A stretch of 36,659 nt of DNA from Candidatus Poribacteria bacterium (GCA_009845545.1 VXZK01000079.1:1-36659), one strand, 5' to 3'; positions 1-8,224 are shown, counted from the stretch's first letter. Numbers and translations: made by a program. Notes: generated from the sequence alone by a model not told the origin.

Positions 1-1169
1 ATCTCGCTGGTTTTCTGATTCTTTGCTCTCTTTTGTGTCAGAATAATCTGATTCTCCGGGATCTGTTCTATTAATTTCGCCAATTCAGTTTCGAGTGTGT
101 GCTGCTCCCGTTTGAGACGTACCACGGCGTTTTCATATCGCGAGAGATCGGGAACAAATGTTATTAATTGATTCTGTATATAAGTGTAATGTGCAGAGAG
201 CCCAGAGGTAACCGTTGGCGTTATTGATGAGGTCTCCTGATTTTTTTTCTCGATTTCAGCGATTTGTGCGTCAAATCCCTCCAACTCTGATGAAGTTGTG
301 CCAACTTTTTTTTCAGCGGCGATACGTTGTGATTCAAGGTCAAAGAGTTTTTCTTGCTGAAAGAGCCAAACCGGGTTATAAGATGTAGTTTCTGAGAGTT
401 GTGTCTGCTTAGGCGAGTTTTGGAGTTGTTCTTTTAGGTATGTAATACGGGCGTTCGTTGCGTAGAGCTGCTGTTGATTCGTTTCAAGGCCTTCCCGGAC
501 ACGAGCAAGGCGGTCAAGCAGATTCGTAAGCGTCGGCACCCATGTTTCTGCGCTTCCATTATCACGAACAAACTGGAGGAGAGCGTCTACATCTTCATCT
601 ATTTTCGCTTCGATTTCTCGTTGTTTATTTTCGAGGAACTCCATAAGTTTTCTGAGTGTCGTTTCTTCCTCTCCACGCCGTAACATTTGCATATCTTTTG
701 CAAGTTGGTTGACAAGGAGTGCTGCATTCCGTTCACCACCTTCTGCCTCGGTTAATTCAACAGAAAGCGTGATATAATCAGAATCTGGATTTACCAGTGC
801 CTTCAGCACTCGTTTGAGTTTACCGACCGGCGGAAAAAGAGCAGCCGCATCCGCGTGTCCATTCTCCTCAAGGTTTTCTATTGCTGTATTTAGCATAGAT
901 TCTGTAGAGAATCGGGTGCTGATTGTTTCCATCTCTCGTCGGTCAACACCGCCGGAGAGCACATCTTGGAACAGATTTGCTGAAGGAAGGGAAGATGTTC
1001 CACTGGGTTGGACGAGTAATATTAAGGTGGAAGCGGCGTAAGTTTTGGGCAGACGGAGCGAGATAATTAGGGCGGTTCCTAACACTAATAGGAGGGTTAG
1101 GCAGAGCGTAAAACCATGCTTTCGGATGAGTTGGAAATAATCGCGTAGGTGTTCCTCCGGTTGCGGCAT
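1..1169 (-). CDS. Wzz/GumC-type polysaccharide chain-length determinant (C-terminus cut by window edge)
   Basis: An open frame runs without a stop from an ATG at 1169 to the left edge (about 389 codons). The N-terminus is short and cytoplasmic (MPQPEEHLRDYFQLIRKHG), followed by a hydrophobic membrane segment at about residues 20-38. A long periplasmic part follows, rich in Glu, Gln, Lys and Leu, with coiled-coil character (for example REIEAKIDEDVDALLQFV and LFDLESQRIAAEKK). This is the usual layout of Wzz/GumC/BexD polysaccharide co-polymerases, which set O-antigen or exopolysaccharide length in the inner membrane. The second membrane helix and any fused tyrosine kinase would lie outside the window. 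It is the last gene seen of a leftward run, 58 bp after the NTF2-like lipoprotein gene. No clear Shine-Dalgarno precedes the ATG. The family call is fairly secure; the polymer it controls is unknown. Confidence 0.75.
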   Translation of the reverse strand, partial: MPQPEEHLRDYFQLIRKHGFTLCLTLLLVLGTALIISLRLPKTYAASTLILLVQPSGTSSLPSANLFQDVLSGGVDRREMETISTRFSTESMLNTAIENLEENGHADAAALFPPVGKLKRVLKALVNPDSDYITLSVELTEAEGGERNAALLVNQLAKDMQMLRRGEEETTLRKLMEFLENKQREIEAKIDEDVDALLQFVRDNGSAETWVPTLTNLLDRLARVREGLETNQQQLYATNARITYLKEQLQNSPKQTQLSETTSYNPVWLFQQEKLFDLESQRIAAEKKVGTTSSELEGFDAQIAEIEKKNQETSSITPTVTSGLSAHYTYIQNQLITFVPDLSRYENAVVRLKREQHTLETELAKLIEQIPENQIILTQKRAKNQKTSE

Positions 1170-1227
1170 GAATGTACGGTATTTCTACCCGCCCTTTGGG
1201 TTAGAAATTGCCCCTCCTTCTCTGGGC

Positions 1228-1794
1228 TTATAAGTTATTGGCAATGCGAATTTCTTTCTCGTTAAAGGCTTCATCATGCCACTCGGCTATACGCCATTCG
1301 TCATTTCTCTTTTCAAAGATAAAAAGGTTATCACCTTCGGCGTATGCGCCGGTATATCCACCCTCAAGCGTTTGACCGTCCGACACAAAGAATTGGATTC
1401 TGTAATGATTGCGAACCTCCGCCTCTGTGCCGTCATCATTCATAGAAATTTCTGGCGGTGAAGAGAGCTCTATTTCAATATCTTGGAACCGATCAAAGAC
1501 GCGAGTGGCAGAGGCGCGTTCCTCTCGGATATCATCAAATTCAACGTCGTCTGTTTTATCGCCATCTGTTCCCATATCAGAGACATAAAGGAAGCCGTCT
1601 TCCCAGAAGGTGTTAATGTAGGTGTTAACATCTTCCGTTTCGTAACCTTCTCGCCATCGGTCTAAGACACTACTGATTTGAATGAGTTCTTCAGTCGAAA
1701 TTTCTCCGACCTTATCAGCGTCTCCGCACCCCATAAAATTTGCGAGTAGGAGTAGGATGAGTACGCCGCTAACTTTGGCGAAATTCCTAAACAT
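1228..1794 (-). CDS. NTF2/SnoaL-like lipoprotein
   Basis: A 188-residue protein with a lipoprotein signal: hydrophobic stretch VLILLLLANF, then lipobox FMGC with the acylated Cys at residue 23. The mature part starts with a helix containing LDRWREGYETEDVNTYINTF and later shows EVRNHYRIQF and a C-terminal strand NDEWRIAEWHDEAF. This is the pattern of NTF2-like/DUF4440 alpha+beta cone folds, which bind small ligands or act as accessory domains. A strong AGGAGG lies about 7 bases before the ATG, so the start is secure. It sits 26 bp downstream of the DUF5683-like gene in the same direction. The substrate cannot be told. The fold assignment rests on motif rhythm only. Confidence 0.65.
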   Translation of the reverse strand: MFRNFAKVSGVLILLLLANFMGCGDADKVGEISTEELIQISSVLDRWREGYETEDVNTYINTFWEDGFLYVSDMGTDGDKTDDVEFDDIREERASATRVFDRFQDIEIELSSPPEISMNDDGTEAEVRNHYRIQFFVSDGQTLEGGYTGAYAEGDNLFIFEKRNDEWRIAEWHDEAFNEKEIRIANNL

Positions 1795-1820
1795 AATAAG
1801 TATCCTCCTTTTTAAATTAA

Positions 1821-2384
1821 TTAAAAGGTTTTAACAATACCAAAATAAAAATGTGAAGGGGTCGCACCAATTTCGATCCCCAATTTTTCAATATTTTGCG
1901 CATCCTGTTCAATAGATTGAATCAGGGTAGTTGCGTTATAAAAGTTAGCACTCACGTAAGAATCGATAAGGCTATACAGCCAAATACCGATGCCGGTATA
2001 CATAAAAAATGTCCTAAGTTTGTACCTCTGGTTCGCGTGTGCGTAACTCTCTAATATCACTTTTTCGCTAGAGAAGCCGTCCCACACCAACTTTTCATAA
2101 GCCTTGTAGCGATTCCTAAAGGAATTTTGCGCTAACAAGGCACCGACGACAGAACCGCCTACCCCCAAGACAGTTAGGCTCCCGCGGAAGTAACTACGAC
2201 TGTGCAATTGGCCCCATCCCGGAAAAACAGCGGAACGTACCATAGCACCGATCGGCGAAACAAGTTTAACTTGTTCCGCCGTTTCAGATGTTTGCTGTTC
2301 GGTATTTGTATTGTTTTCAACCTCCTGCGCAAAGCTAACATGGAGGTTGAATAACAAAAGTGAAATAATTAACAAAAATCGCAT
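1821..2384 (-). CDS. DUF5683-like membrane protein with signal peptide
   Basis: The ATG at 2384 gives a clean signal peptide (MRFLLIISLLLFNLHVSFAQ); a GTG at 2402 in the same frame would add six residues. Neither has a good ribosome site. After an acidic, Thr-rich linker comes the segment AVFPGWGQLHSRSYFRGSL followed by a Gly-rich hydrophobic helix (TVLGVGGSVVGALLA), a charged loop NRYKAYEKL and a second hydrophobic helix (TFFMYTGIGIWLYSLIDSYV). The 'PGWGQ' plus two-helix arrangement is characteristic of DUF5683 proteins, which are exported membrane proteins of unknown role. It lies in a tight leftward run between the Arg/Ser-repeat protein (55 bp upstream) and the NTF2-like lipoprotein. No function can be proposed. 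Confidence 0.65.
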   Translation of the reverse strand: MRFLLIISLLLFNLHVSFAQEVENNTNTEQQTSETAEQVKLVSPIGAMVRSAVFPGWGQLHSRSYFRGSLTVLGVGGSVVGALLAQNSFRNRYKAYEKLVWDGFSSEKVILESYAHANQRYKLRTFFMYTGIGIWLYSLIDSYVSANFYNATTLIQSIEQDAQNIEKLGIEIGATPSHFYFGIVKTF

Positions 2385-2439
2385 TTGGTATGTAGACTTC
2401 ACACATTCAAACGGTTATGCGAAGCCCGTGCTGCTCCTA

Positions 2440-4119
2440 TTAACGTCGCCGTTTCGTCCGTTGCGTTGTCCGACTTCGATCGTCATCGTCATCATCGCTG
2501 CTACTGCTCGAACTGCTACGCGATGAACTTGAACTTGATGTCGTTGGACGCGTCCGGGTTTTTGTAGAAGATGAGCGACTGACGCTTGATCGCGAACGCG
2601 ACGCACTCGAACTCGAACTTGAACGACTGACGCTTGATCGCGAACGCGACGCACTTGAACTCGAACGGCTTACGCTTGATTTCTCACGCGATGAACTTGT
2701 CGTTGAACGACTGACGCTTGATCGCGAACGCGACGCGCTCGAATTCGATGTCGTGGTTCTATACTTCGGACGCGAGTTGCTGCTTGTGCTTGACGAGAAC
2801 GATCGGTTCGACGAAGAAGTAGAACGTCTGTAAAGCGGTGTAGTTCGCTGTGTCTCTGTAGACCTTCTGTAGCGATTCACGTTCTGCGTTGTAGCAGTAG
2901 GATAACGCCGCTGCTTACTGAGCGCACTCGCTGTACTCCCTGAAGCGTAAGTGCTTTTTCGGACGTTGCTTTGGCGGAGTGTTGAGGCAGTAGAAACACG
3001 GGTACGGAGTTTCTGCGTAATAATTGATTGGCGCGCAACGCGTTCCGTCGTCGCGGGGGTCTGTCGCCGATGATTTTCGAGCGTGGTTCGGACGTTCCTC
3101 CGTACGGCTGTTCGGTTTTCGCCCCGGTTGTTCGCTGATAATCGGCTACGACTGTACTGCCGACGGGTTGTTTCGTGCTGTGCACTCCAGCGATTCAACT
3201 GCGTCCGTCGTTGATAAACCTTCGGCGTGCCACGGTAATAACTGTGGTACGAACCGTAATACGGCGAATAGTAGCGGTAGTAAGCACTTGGATAGTAGCC
3301 ACGGTAGCGTCCGAGATACCCACCATAATAGGAACGGATTGACAGATAGTGGTGGTCGTAAACCGGGTAACTCCATCGGAGATAGTAGTCATAGTCCGTC
3401 GCGTAATAGACAGGCCCATCGTAAAAGTAGAGGTAAGTGTAACGATGCCACGGACGCCAACGGTAGGTTGGTGTGTAGCGTTGAATGACTCTAACTTTTG
3501 GCTGCCTGCGATACGTGGAGACTTCAAGATACTCTACATCAATCTGCTCGCCGCCTTCGGCGACAATATGAAGTTCCATCCATCCATCTTTGACATGACC
3601 GACTGCAGGAATTTTAATATGTTCTGAGCGGTTTTTCGCTCGGAGAACAAAAGTGTCGCCGTAACGTGTCTCTTTAGCATTTTCGTCGTAGTAACCGCTG
3701 CGTGTTGTCTCGCGCTTCGTGTTACGGATCCAGGCGCGACCCGCGATGGGTTCTTCATAGTCTTCAATTTCTAAACGATGCGGTTCTCCTCGGTATCGCA
3801 CTAAAACTTCAATATACTGTGTCCCTGTTGGAATTTCAAAGAGATATACCGCGCTGGCAATTGCAAATTCGTATTCGTCTGTGTTCTGAGCGTCATTTGC
3901 CCAAGCGGTGAGTCGAACGCCGTCCTCAAAGCGTGGACTGGCGGTGATCGTCGCATTTCCGCGCTCTATCCATTCATCAACATCGCTTGCAACGCGATGC
4001 TCGCGACTCAACCGGTCTGCGTAATAATCGTAATCAGCATTCGCGGGGGTTGACAACCCAGCGATTACAAGACAGCTGATGAGGCATGCTACGCTTAAAG
4101 TCGAAATCCGGGTCTTCAT
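2440..4119 (-). CDS. Secreted Tyr-rich and Arg/Ser-repeat protein
   Basis: A 559-residue protein in three zones. Residues 1-28 are a signal peptide ending STPANA. Residues about 30-205 form a beta-rich globular domain (ATITASPRFEDGVRLTAW, YIEVLVRYRGEPHRLEIEDYE, GWMELHIVAEGGEQIDVEYLEV) that resembles a carbohydrate-binding-type jelly roll. Residues about 215-300 are extraordinarily Tyr/Trp/Arg rich (WRPWHRYTYLYFYDGPVYY and further YYG/YRGYY runs). The rest is low complexity: Arg/Gln/Thr, then imperfect Ser/Arg repeats built on SRSRSSVSRS, then a hexa-Asp run and a basic tail RTKRRR. AGGAGG lies 8 bases before the ATG and a near-consensus promoter lies about 125 bases upstream. No named family is recognised. 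Surface or matrix binding is an inference from the signal peptide and the composition. Confidence 0.75.
   Translation of the reverse strand: MKTRISTLSVACLISCLVIAGLSTPANADYDYYADRLSREHRVASDVDEWIERGNATITASPRFEDGVRLTAWANDAQNTDEYEFAIASAVYLFEIPTGTQYIEVLVRYRGEPHRLEIEDYEEPIAGRAWIRNTKRETTRSGYYDENAKETRYGDTFVLRAKNRSEHIKIPAVGHVKDGWMELHIVAEGGEQIDVEYLEVSTYRRQPKVRVIQRYTPTYRWRPWHRYTYLYFYDGPVYYATDYDYYLRWSYPVYDHHYLSIRSYYGGYLGRYRGYYPSAYYRYYSPYYGSYHSYYRGTPKVYQRRTQLNRWSAQHETTRRQYSRSRLSANNRGENRTAVRRNVRTTLENHRRQTPATTERVARQSIITQKLRTRVSTASTLRQSNVRKSTYASGSTASALSKQRRYPTATTQNVNRYRRSTETQRTTPLYRRSTSSSNRSFSSSTSSNSRPKYRTTTSNSSASRSRSSVSRSTTSSSREKSSVSRSSSSASRSRSSVSRSSSSSSASRSRSSVSRSSSTKTRTRPTTSSSSSSRSSSSSSSDDDDDDRSRTTQRTKRRR
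2573..2740 (-). repeat. In-frame tandem DNA repeats encoding Ser/Arg motifs
   Basis: Three nearly identical copies of a roughly 32-base unit begin near 2573, 2621 and 2705. Each contains the plus-strand core GACGCTTGATCGCGAACGCG. A diverged fourth copy lies near 2670, where TTTCTCACGCG replaces part of the core. On the coding (minus) strand each unit gives SRSRSSVSRS. Identity at the DNA level, including third codon positions, points to recent expansion by slippage or unequal crossing-over. Confidence 0.8.
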
Positions 4120-4244
4120 GGAATTTTCCTCCTATGTTCGTGTCCTTCATTTGGCATTGCCGATAGGTTTTTATACCTATTGCGCGCGGTGCCGCGTGAA
4201 TGTCAAAACTCCGTTATCGTCTTAATCGCAAAACTATTATGGAA

Positions 4245-4273
4245 ATGATACAATTTTCCCCAAAAATTGTCAA
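4245..4273 (-). promoter_or_regulatory. Sigma70-type promoter for the Arg/Ser-repeat operon
   Basis: Read on the minus strand, TTGACA (4268-4273) is followed after exactly 17 bases by TATCAT (4245-4250). That is a perfect -35 and a 5/6 -10. Transcription would start near 4238 and give a leader of about 120 bases before the ATG at 4119. The leader holds a small inverted repeat, ATAGGT/ACCTAT, near 4163-4180. The gap 4274-4389 to the flavoprotein gene shows nothing else clear. Confidence 0.7.
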
Positions 4274-4389
4274 GAATAATCAAAATTAACTGATTCTTCT
4301 CTGACGCCGATGGTCTGATCACAATTCCCGGTCTAAGATGGACAGGCTTATCTATTAATACCGACGAAAACTAATAGTTCCGACACTTC

Positions 4390-5127
4390 TTAGCTTTTAG
4401 GTATTAGTTTAATACCTCTCTTTTTTGCATGCTCACGGGCAAGTGGTGTAATAATCGCTTGTTTTGCATAAAGCAACTCTTGCACATTCGCGTCCAGATT
4501 TGAAATAGTCGTTGCGCTAATTAGAGGTCTGTCCAAACTGATGGGTGAGTCGTCTGTTCGCTTTTTGATCGACTCGGCAATCTGCATCGTAGGTACCCAT
4601 TTAACGCCGAGTTCGGATAAAACGTTTACATATTCGACCTCAATCGCATTAATTTTTGCGGATGCCTCATTTTGATTATTAAGGGCATCGGGGACTGCTA
4701 TGACTGTTTTTCCTTTAGCGAGTGCTTCATACACGAGATAAGTACACGGTGTGTCTACTAACCTTAACGCGAGTTTTGCAGCCATCGGATGTGAGAGAAC
4801 AGGGAGCACAATCTGCTGATAAGTGTTCACGAAAGTTGCTATATCGGTGAGTGTGTCCTCCTGCAGAACATTCTCTTCGCCAAATATCGCATGAATCGGT
4901 TCCGGATTTATAACTTTAGTTGCGAGATCGGATAAAATTATTGTAATTTTCCATCCATCTTGCATGCAGGTATGCAGCTGCTGGAGCGGTTTATCCAATT
5001 TGAGTTGCGTCGCCCCAAAAATAGCGAGTAGTTTTTTCTCATCTGCAGTGTGCGTAGTGGTAGATGCTTGCGCCTCGAGTACCCTCTCTACGATTTTCCG
5101 AATTTGGTCAATCAGTTCTTGGTTCAT
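4390..5127 (-). CDS. Microcompartment-associated flavoprotein-like protein
   Basis: A 245-residue protein, third gene of a BMC-H/PduL/flavoprotein run, 24 bp after the PduL gene. The first 20 residues (NQELIDQIRKIVERVLEAQ after Met) form an amphipathic helix like the encapsulation peptides that direct cargo into bacterial microcompartments. The body alternates strands and helices in a Rossmann-like way: KKLLAIFGATQ near residue 26, WKITIILSDLA near 79, QIVLPVLSHPMAAKLALRLV near 134, and KGKTVIAVPDALNN near 163. This matches the flavoprotein (Dfp/HFCD-like) fold known from several microcompartment loci. The C-terminus (ITPLAREHAKKRGIKLIP) resembles a short tail seen in other microcompartment-linked proteins. 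The cofactor (FMN) and reaction are inferred, not seen. No strong ribosome site, suggesting translational coupling. Confidence 0.6.
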   Translation of the reverse strand: MNQELIDQIRKIVERVLEAQASTTTHTADEKKLLAIFGATQLKLDKPLQQLHTCMQDGWKITIILSDLATKVINPEPIHAIFGEENVLQEDTLTDIATFVNTYQQIVLPVLSHPMAAKLALRLVDTPCTYLVYEALAKGKTVIAVPDALNNQNEASAKINAIEVEYVNVLSELGVKWVPTMQIAESIKKRTDDSPISLDRPLISATTISNLDANVQELLYAKQAIITPLAREHAKKRGIKLIPKS

Positions 5128-5151
5128 GTTGCTTCAAAGTATACGGAGCGC

Positions 5152-5856
5152 CTAACGTACGATTTCAACAGGTTCGCCACCCTTCAAACCTGCGGCATTG
5201 GAATCATCGGTATCTAAATGCATCTGAAGCACATAGCCTTCAGAAATCTTTGGTCGAACATTTTCAAACGTCAAAGCTCGTTCACCGGGAAAGTGTACCT
5301 TTAGCAGGTCTCCTTCGCGAATATTGCGTGCGCCAGCATCGCTTGGTGTCATGTGGATATGCCGTGTCGCGCAGATGGCACCTTCCTCTAAATAGACACT
5401 TCCTGCGGGCCCGATGAGGGTAATAGGTTCCGCCCCCGCTAGATCGCCTGAGTCTCGAATCGGAGGGCTTAACCCGAGCCGAATTGCTTCGGTTTGGGCG
5501 ACTTCTACTTGGGAGTAATCCCGCACGGGCCCAAGGATACGAACAGCTTCAATAGCCCGCATCCGCTTTCCGACGATCGTCAATGTTTCGTTCGCAGCGA
5601 ATGCTTCGGGTTGATATAGAGGTGCATAGACAGTGAGTTGGTGTCCGGCACCGTAGAGGATCTCGAGGTGTTCTTGGGTTACATGGGCATGTCGTGCTGA
5701 AACGCCGACCGGAATTTGCTCCTGCTGCGTGACGGCATCACATGCGCGACTTCCGGCATCACAACTTCTTAAAGCACAACCACTACACGCTTGGTCCGTG
5801 GTCAGTCTGTTTACAACACGGCGGGTAATCAATTCAACAAGGGCACGGTCTGGCAT
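5152..5856 (-). CDS. pduL: PduL-type phosphate acyltransferase (phosphotransacylase) of a microcompartment
   Basis: PduL converts an acyl-CoA to an acyl-phosphate and regenerates CoA inside bacterial microcompartments. The family features are clear: IPVGVSARHAHVT near residue 46 and AICATRHIHMTPSDA near 160 carry the paired His residues that bind the two active-site metal ions. The RILGPVRDYSQVEV segment near 107 and the KISEGYVLQMHLDTDDSNAAG-type C-terminus are also typical. Residues 5-18 (ALVELITRRVVNRL) look like an encapsulation peptide. Between this peptide and the domain lies a cysteine cluster, C24-x2-C27-x4-C32-x6-C39, that I do not associate with ordinary PduL. The gene follows BMC-H by 74 bp. 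Whether the substrate is acetyl- or propionyl-CoA cannot be told, since the signature enzyme is not in the window. Confidence 0.9.
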   Translation of the reverse strand: MPDRALVELITRRVVNRLTTDQACSGCALRSCDAGSRACDAVTQQEQIPVGVSARHAHVTQEHLEILYGAGHQLTVYAPLYQPEAFAANETLTIVGKRMRAIEAVRILGPVRDYSQVEVAQTEAIRLGLSPPIRDSGDLAGAEPITLIGPAGSVYLEEGAICATRHIHMTPSDAGARNIREGDLLKVHFPGERALTFENVRPKISEGYVLQMHLDTDDSNAAGLKGGEPVEIVR

Positions 5857-5930
5857 CTATGATTCGCCTTTTCTGTTAGGATGTTCCAAACGTTCTTAGG
5901 CAACGTGTGGTCAATCCACTTACGAATAGC

Positions 5931-6206
5931 TTACGCTTTCTTTAAGATAGTTTCGACTTCAGCATGTGGACGTGGGATTACATGAACAGAAACAACTTCG
6001 CCGACGCGTGCAGCGGCTTCAGCCCCTGCATCCGTTGCGGCTTTCACTGCACCGACATCACCACGCACCAAGACGGTCACGTAACCGCCACCGACTTGCT
6101 CGTAACCGACGAGTTGGACATTCGCCGCTTTCACCATTGCATCAGCAGCTTCAATACTTCCAACCAAGCCTCTCGTTTCAACTAAACCCAATGCATCTCC
6201 GGTCAT
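5931..6206 (-). CDS. BMC-H microcompartment shell protein (EutM/PduA-like)
   Basis: At 91 residues this is a single BMC domain of standard length. It starts [20 protein letters not shown] and ends with the hallmark [17 protein letters not shown]. Hexamers of such proteins tile the flat facets of microcompartments. The pore loop reads QVGGGYVTV, close to the EutM type (IGGG), so small charged or polar metabolites could pass. A GGAGG lies about 14 bases before the ATG, which is long, but no better start exists in the family alignment. The gene leads a short operon with PduL and a flavoprotein. No BMC-P vertex protein or signature enzyme gene is in the window, so other shell and cargo genes must be elsewhere if a closed compartment forms. 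Confidence 0.95.
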   Translation of the reverse strand: MTGDALGLVETRGLVGSIEAADAMVKAANVQLVGYEQVGGGYVTVLVRGDVGAVKAATDAGAEAAARVGEVVSVHVIPRPHAEVETILKKA

Positions 6207-6314
6207 ATTAATTCTTGCAGCCTCCTATTGAGAATCCGATACGAAATAAAAAGTAAATCTTCGCGCGCAAAAACTGAGGGCAGTTAAGCGAAATGCTAAA
6301 CACCACACTCTTAA

Positions 6315-6343
6315 AGTATATCACAATCTTCCCATTTTTTCAA
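6315..6343 (-). promoter_or_regulatory. Sigma70-type promoter for the microcompartment operon
   Basis: Minus strand: TTGAAA (6338-6343), 17-base spacer, TATACT (6315-6320). Each hexamer matches 5/6. It overlaps the 3' end of the TPR gene and gives a leader of about 100 bases before the BMC-H ATG at 6206. It suggests that the shell, PduL and flavoprotein genes are transcribed separately from the upstream serpin/TPR run. Confidence 0.65.
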
Positions 6344-7208
6344 GTAAAAAACTAAAGACATGATTATGCCCTTTACTGACATCTTTTTCTGCTTTGTCAA
6401 CTTCACCCAATTTTTGGTGAGCAAAGGCGCGCCAGTAATAGACCTGTATGAGGGCATTCGGTTCGCCTTGCCATGTCTGAATTGCGTCGGTGAGAAGTTC
6501 TATAGTGTATGTATAATCTTGAGTTGCTGATGCATGTTCTCCCAAGTGTGTGTAAGTCTGGGCACGACTGATATAGGCACTGGCGAAACGTGGCTCCAAA
6601 GCAATCGCTTGGTTTATATCCGCCAATGCGAACTTTAAATGTCTCTTATCACTTTGGGTGGAAAGTTGGAGGTAGACGTTGCCGCGGGCGTAGTACGCTG
6701 TCATAGTCGGTTGTCGCTTAATGACAGTATCGTAATCGGCGAGTGCCTTCTGAACATTGCCTCCCGCAAAGTAGGTTTCCGCACGTTTTTGCATGACAGA
6801 GGCGTTCCATCTTCTTTTTAGCGAGGCAGCGTAGTCTTCAATAGCGTGTTGTGTGTCCTCTAACGCACGATAGGCATCGCCACGACTTGCATAGGCATCC
6901 GCTTGATACCTCTTGAGCTTTAACGTTTGGGTGTAATCTGCAATAGCGGTCTCGTACTGTGCAGAGCGGTAGTAAGCAAGCCCGCGTTTCACATAAGCTT
7001 CGGCATACTTTGGCTCAATCTCAATCGCACGCGTAAATGCTTTGATCGCCTGTGGAAGTTTCCATGATCTCAGCGATGCGGTTCCCTCTTGAACGTATAT
7101 CTGTGCTTGCTGATCCATCCCTTTTATCGCGTCCCACGTTACAAAGCGAGCGGCGAAAAGGATGGTGAGGATCAGTACAGGGGTCATGATGTAAATGAGT
7201 GGTCGCAT
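6321..7208 (-). CDS. Membrane-anchored TPR-repeat protein
   Basis: A 295-residue protein with an N-terminal signal anchor (IYIMTPVLILTILFAARFV, residues 5-23) and then at least six tetratricopeptide repeats. Clear examples are AIKAFTRAIEIEPKYAEAYV, AIADYTQTLKLKRYQADAYA, AIEDYAASLKRRWNASVM, ALADYDTVIKRQPTMTAYYA and ADINQAIALEPRFASAYI. The helical pairs form a scaffold for protein-protein contacts, facing the periplasm if the anchor orientation is N-in. It lies 12 bp after the phosphatase gene and is the last gene of the MsrP/serpin/peptidase/phosphatase run. No catalytic motif is present. Its partner is unknown; the operon neighbours are the obvious candidates. Confidence 0.8.
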   Translation of the reverse strand: MRPLIYIMTPVLILTILFAARFVTWDAIKGMDQQAQIYVQEGTASLRSWKLPQAIKAFTRAIEIEPKYAEAYVKRGLAYYRSAQYETAIADYTQTLKLKRYQADAYASRGDAYRALEDTQHAIEDYAASLKRRWNASVMQKRAETYFAGGNVQKALADYDTVIKRQPTMTAYYARGNVYLQLSTQSDKRHLKFALADINQAIALEPRFASAYISRAQTYTHLGEHASATQDYTYTIELLTDAIQTWQGEPNALIQVYYWRAFAHQKLGEVDKAEKDVSKGHNHVFSFLLEKMGRL

Positions 7209-7220
7209 GATGTGGAGTTG

Positions 7221-8219
7221 TTAGTCAGATTTCGGTTTTCCAGTTTTGTCGTACAAATGATGAATATTCACCCCTAATTTCAGCGCGTGGACGGAGGTAT
7301 ATGTTTCTGATAGGTCAATTTCAATATAGGTTGGGATTCCGGGCAAGCCGCTATAGCCCGTTGAAAAGATGAGTTGATTTTTACCGAATGTCGCTATACC
7401 GTCTCTGATGTTTTGTGCGGGAAAATAATGAATCGGTGTATGTCCAACAATAAGGAGATTGGCGTGGATGGTTTCAAGAAAATTTTTTATATGTCTTAAA
7501 GTATATCCGCCGCTATACGCGATCGTAGGACGATGCCAGAGGAGTTCTTCAAGGGTTTTAGGACTCGGATTAACGAGATCCGTAAGACTGGTGATGGAGC
7601 GCGGGGGACCGGCGTGAATACCGACAAAACCGTTTTTTGCGATAACAACCGTTGGCAAATTTATAAGGAATTCGTAGTGAGCATCCGTCATTCTCTCAAT
7701 GAAATTGAATTGCTCATAATAGGAGCCGACGGGGCTATCGTACAATAAACGAATGAATTGTTCTCGGTTTTGTGTTGTCATCCCCTGTTTCTTCAGCATC
7801 GCGTAGGCATCTGCGGCGGCAAATTCGTGGTTTCCTCGGAGATAGATGAGTCTTTTGCCTTTATCGCCGAGTTGTTTTTGGAGTTCCATAACCCGGTTAA
7901 TGATTAAAGTATCACCAAAAGGTGGGTGTCTCGGTTCATCGGGTTTATAGTCAATTGCGTCACCGAGTATCAATCCGTAGACATCTTCATCCGCTTGAAT
8001 CCGCTCGACAAGTTTTGTGAGTCGCAACCATTGATTAAAATCGTCCCAGTGGGCATGCAGATCGGAAACGATGTAGACAGTGCCGTGATCCGGTAGAACA
8101 AGGACATGTCCGTCGCGCGTGAGTTGATCAGGGTACTGTGTGAGTTGTTTAGGCTGTGCTATCGCCACGGAAGCGAGAGAGATAAAACAGAGGGCAATGT
8201 AAATCAGCGAAGTGTTCAT
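7221..8219 (-). CDS. Secreted calcineurin-like (PPP-type) metallophosphoesterase
   Basis: Signal peptide MNTSLIYIALCFISLASVAIA (residues 1-21), then a full set of metallophosphoesterase motifs in order: IVSDLHAHW (D53, H55), ILGDAIDY (D87), YLRGNHEF (N130, H131), GIHAGPP near residue 200, and VGHTPIHYF near 260. The GNHE and GHTP motifs place it with the PPP serine/threonine phosphatase and ApaH-like branch, which uses a di-metal centre. The signal peptide makes it periplasmic or exported, which is unusual for ApaH but known for other members. It starts 5 bp after the peptidase gene, so the two are almost certainly co-transcribed. The substrate (phosphoprotein or nucleotide) cannot be told from sequence. 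Confidence 0.85.
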   Translation of the reverse strand: MNTSLIYIALCFISLASVAIAQPKQLTQYPDQLTRDGHVLVLPDHGTVYIVSDLHAHWDDFNQWLRLTKLVERIQADEDVYGLILGDAIDYKPDEPRHPPFGDTLIINRVMELQKQLGDKGKRLIYLRGNHEFAAADAYAMLKKQGMTTQNREQFIRLLYDSPVGSYYEQFNFIERMTDAHYEFLINLPTVVIAKNGFVGIHAGPPRSITSLTDLVNPSPKTLEELLWHRPTIAYSGGYTLRHIKNFLETIHANLLIVGHTPIHYFPAQNIRDGIATFGKNQLIFSTGYSGLPGIPTYIEIDLSETYTSVHALKLGVNIHHLYDKTGKPKSD

Positions 8220-8224
8220 GAGTG

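Noticed and set aside
2415..2654. Overlapping minus-strand frames with Arg/Val repeats
   Set aside because: They are alternative-frame readings of the DNA repeats in the Arg/Ser-repeat gene and have no ribosome site.
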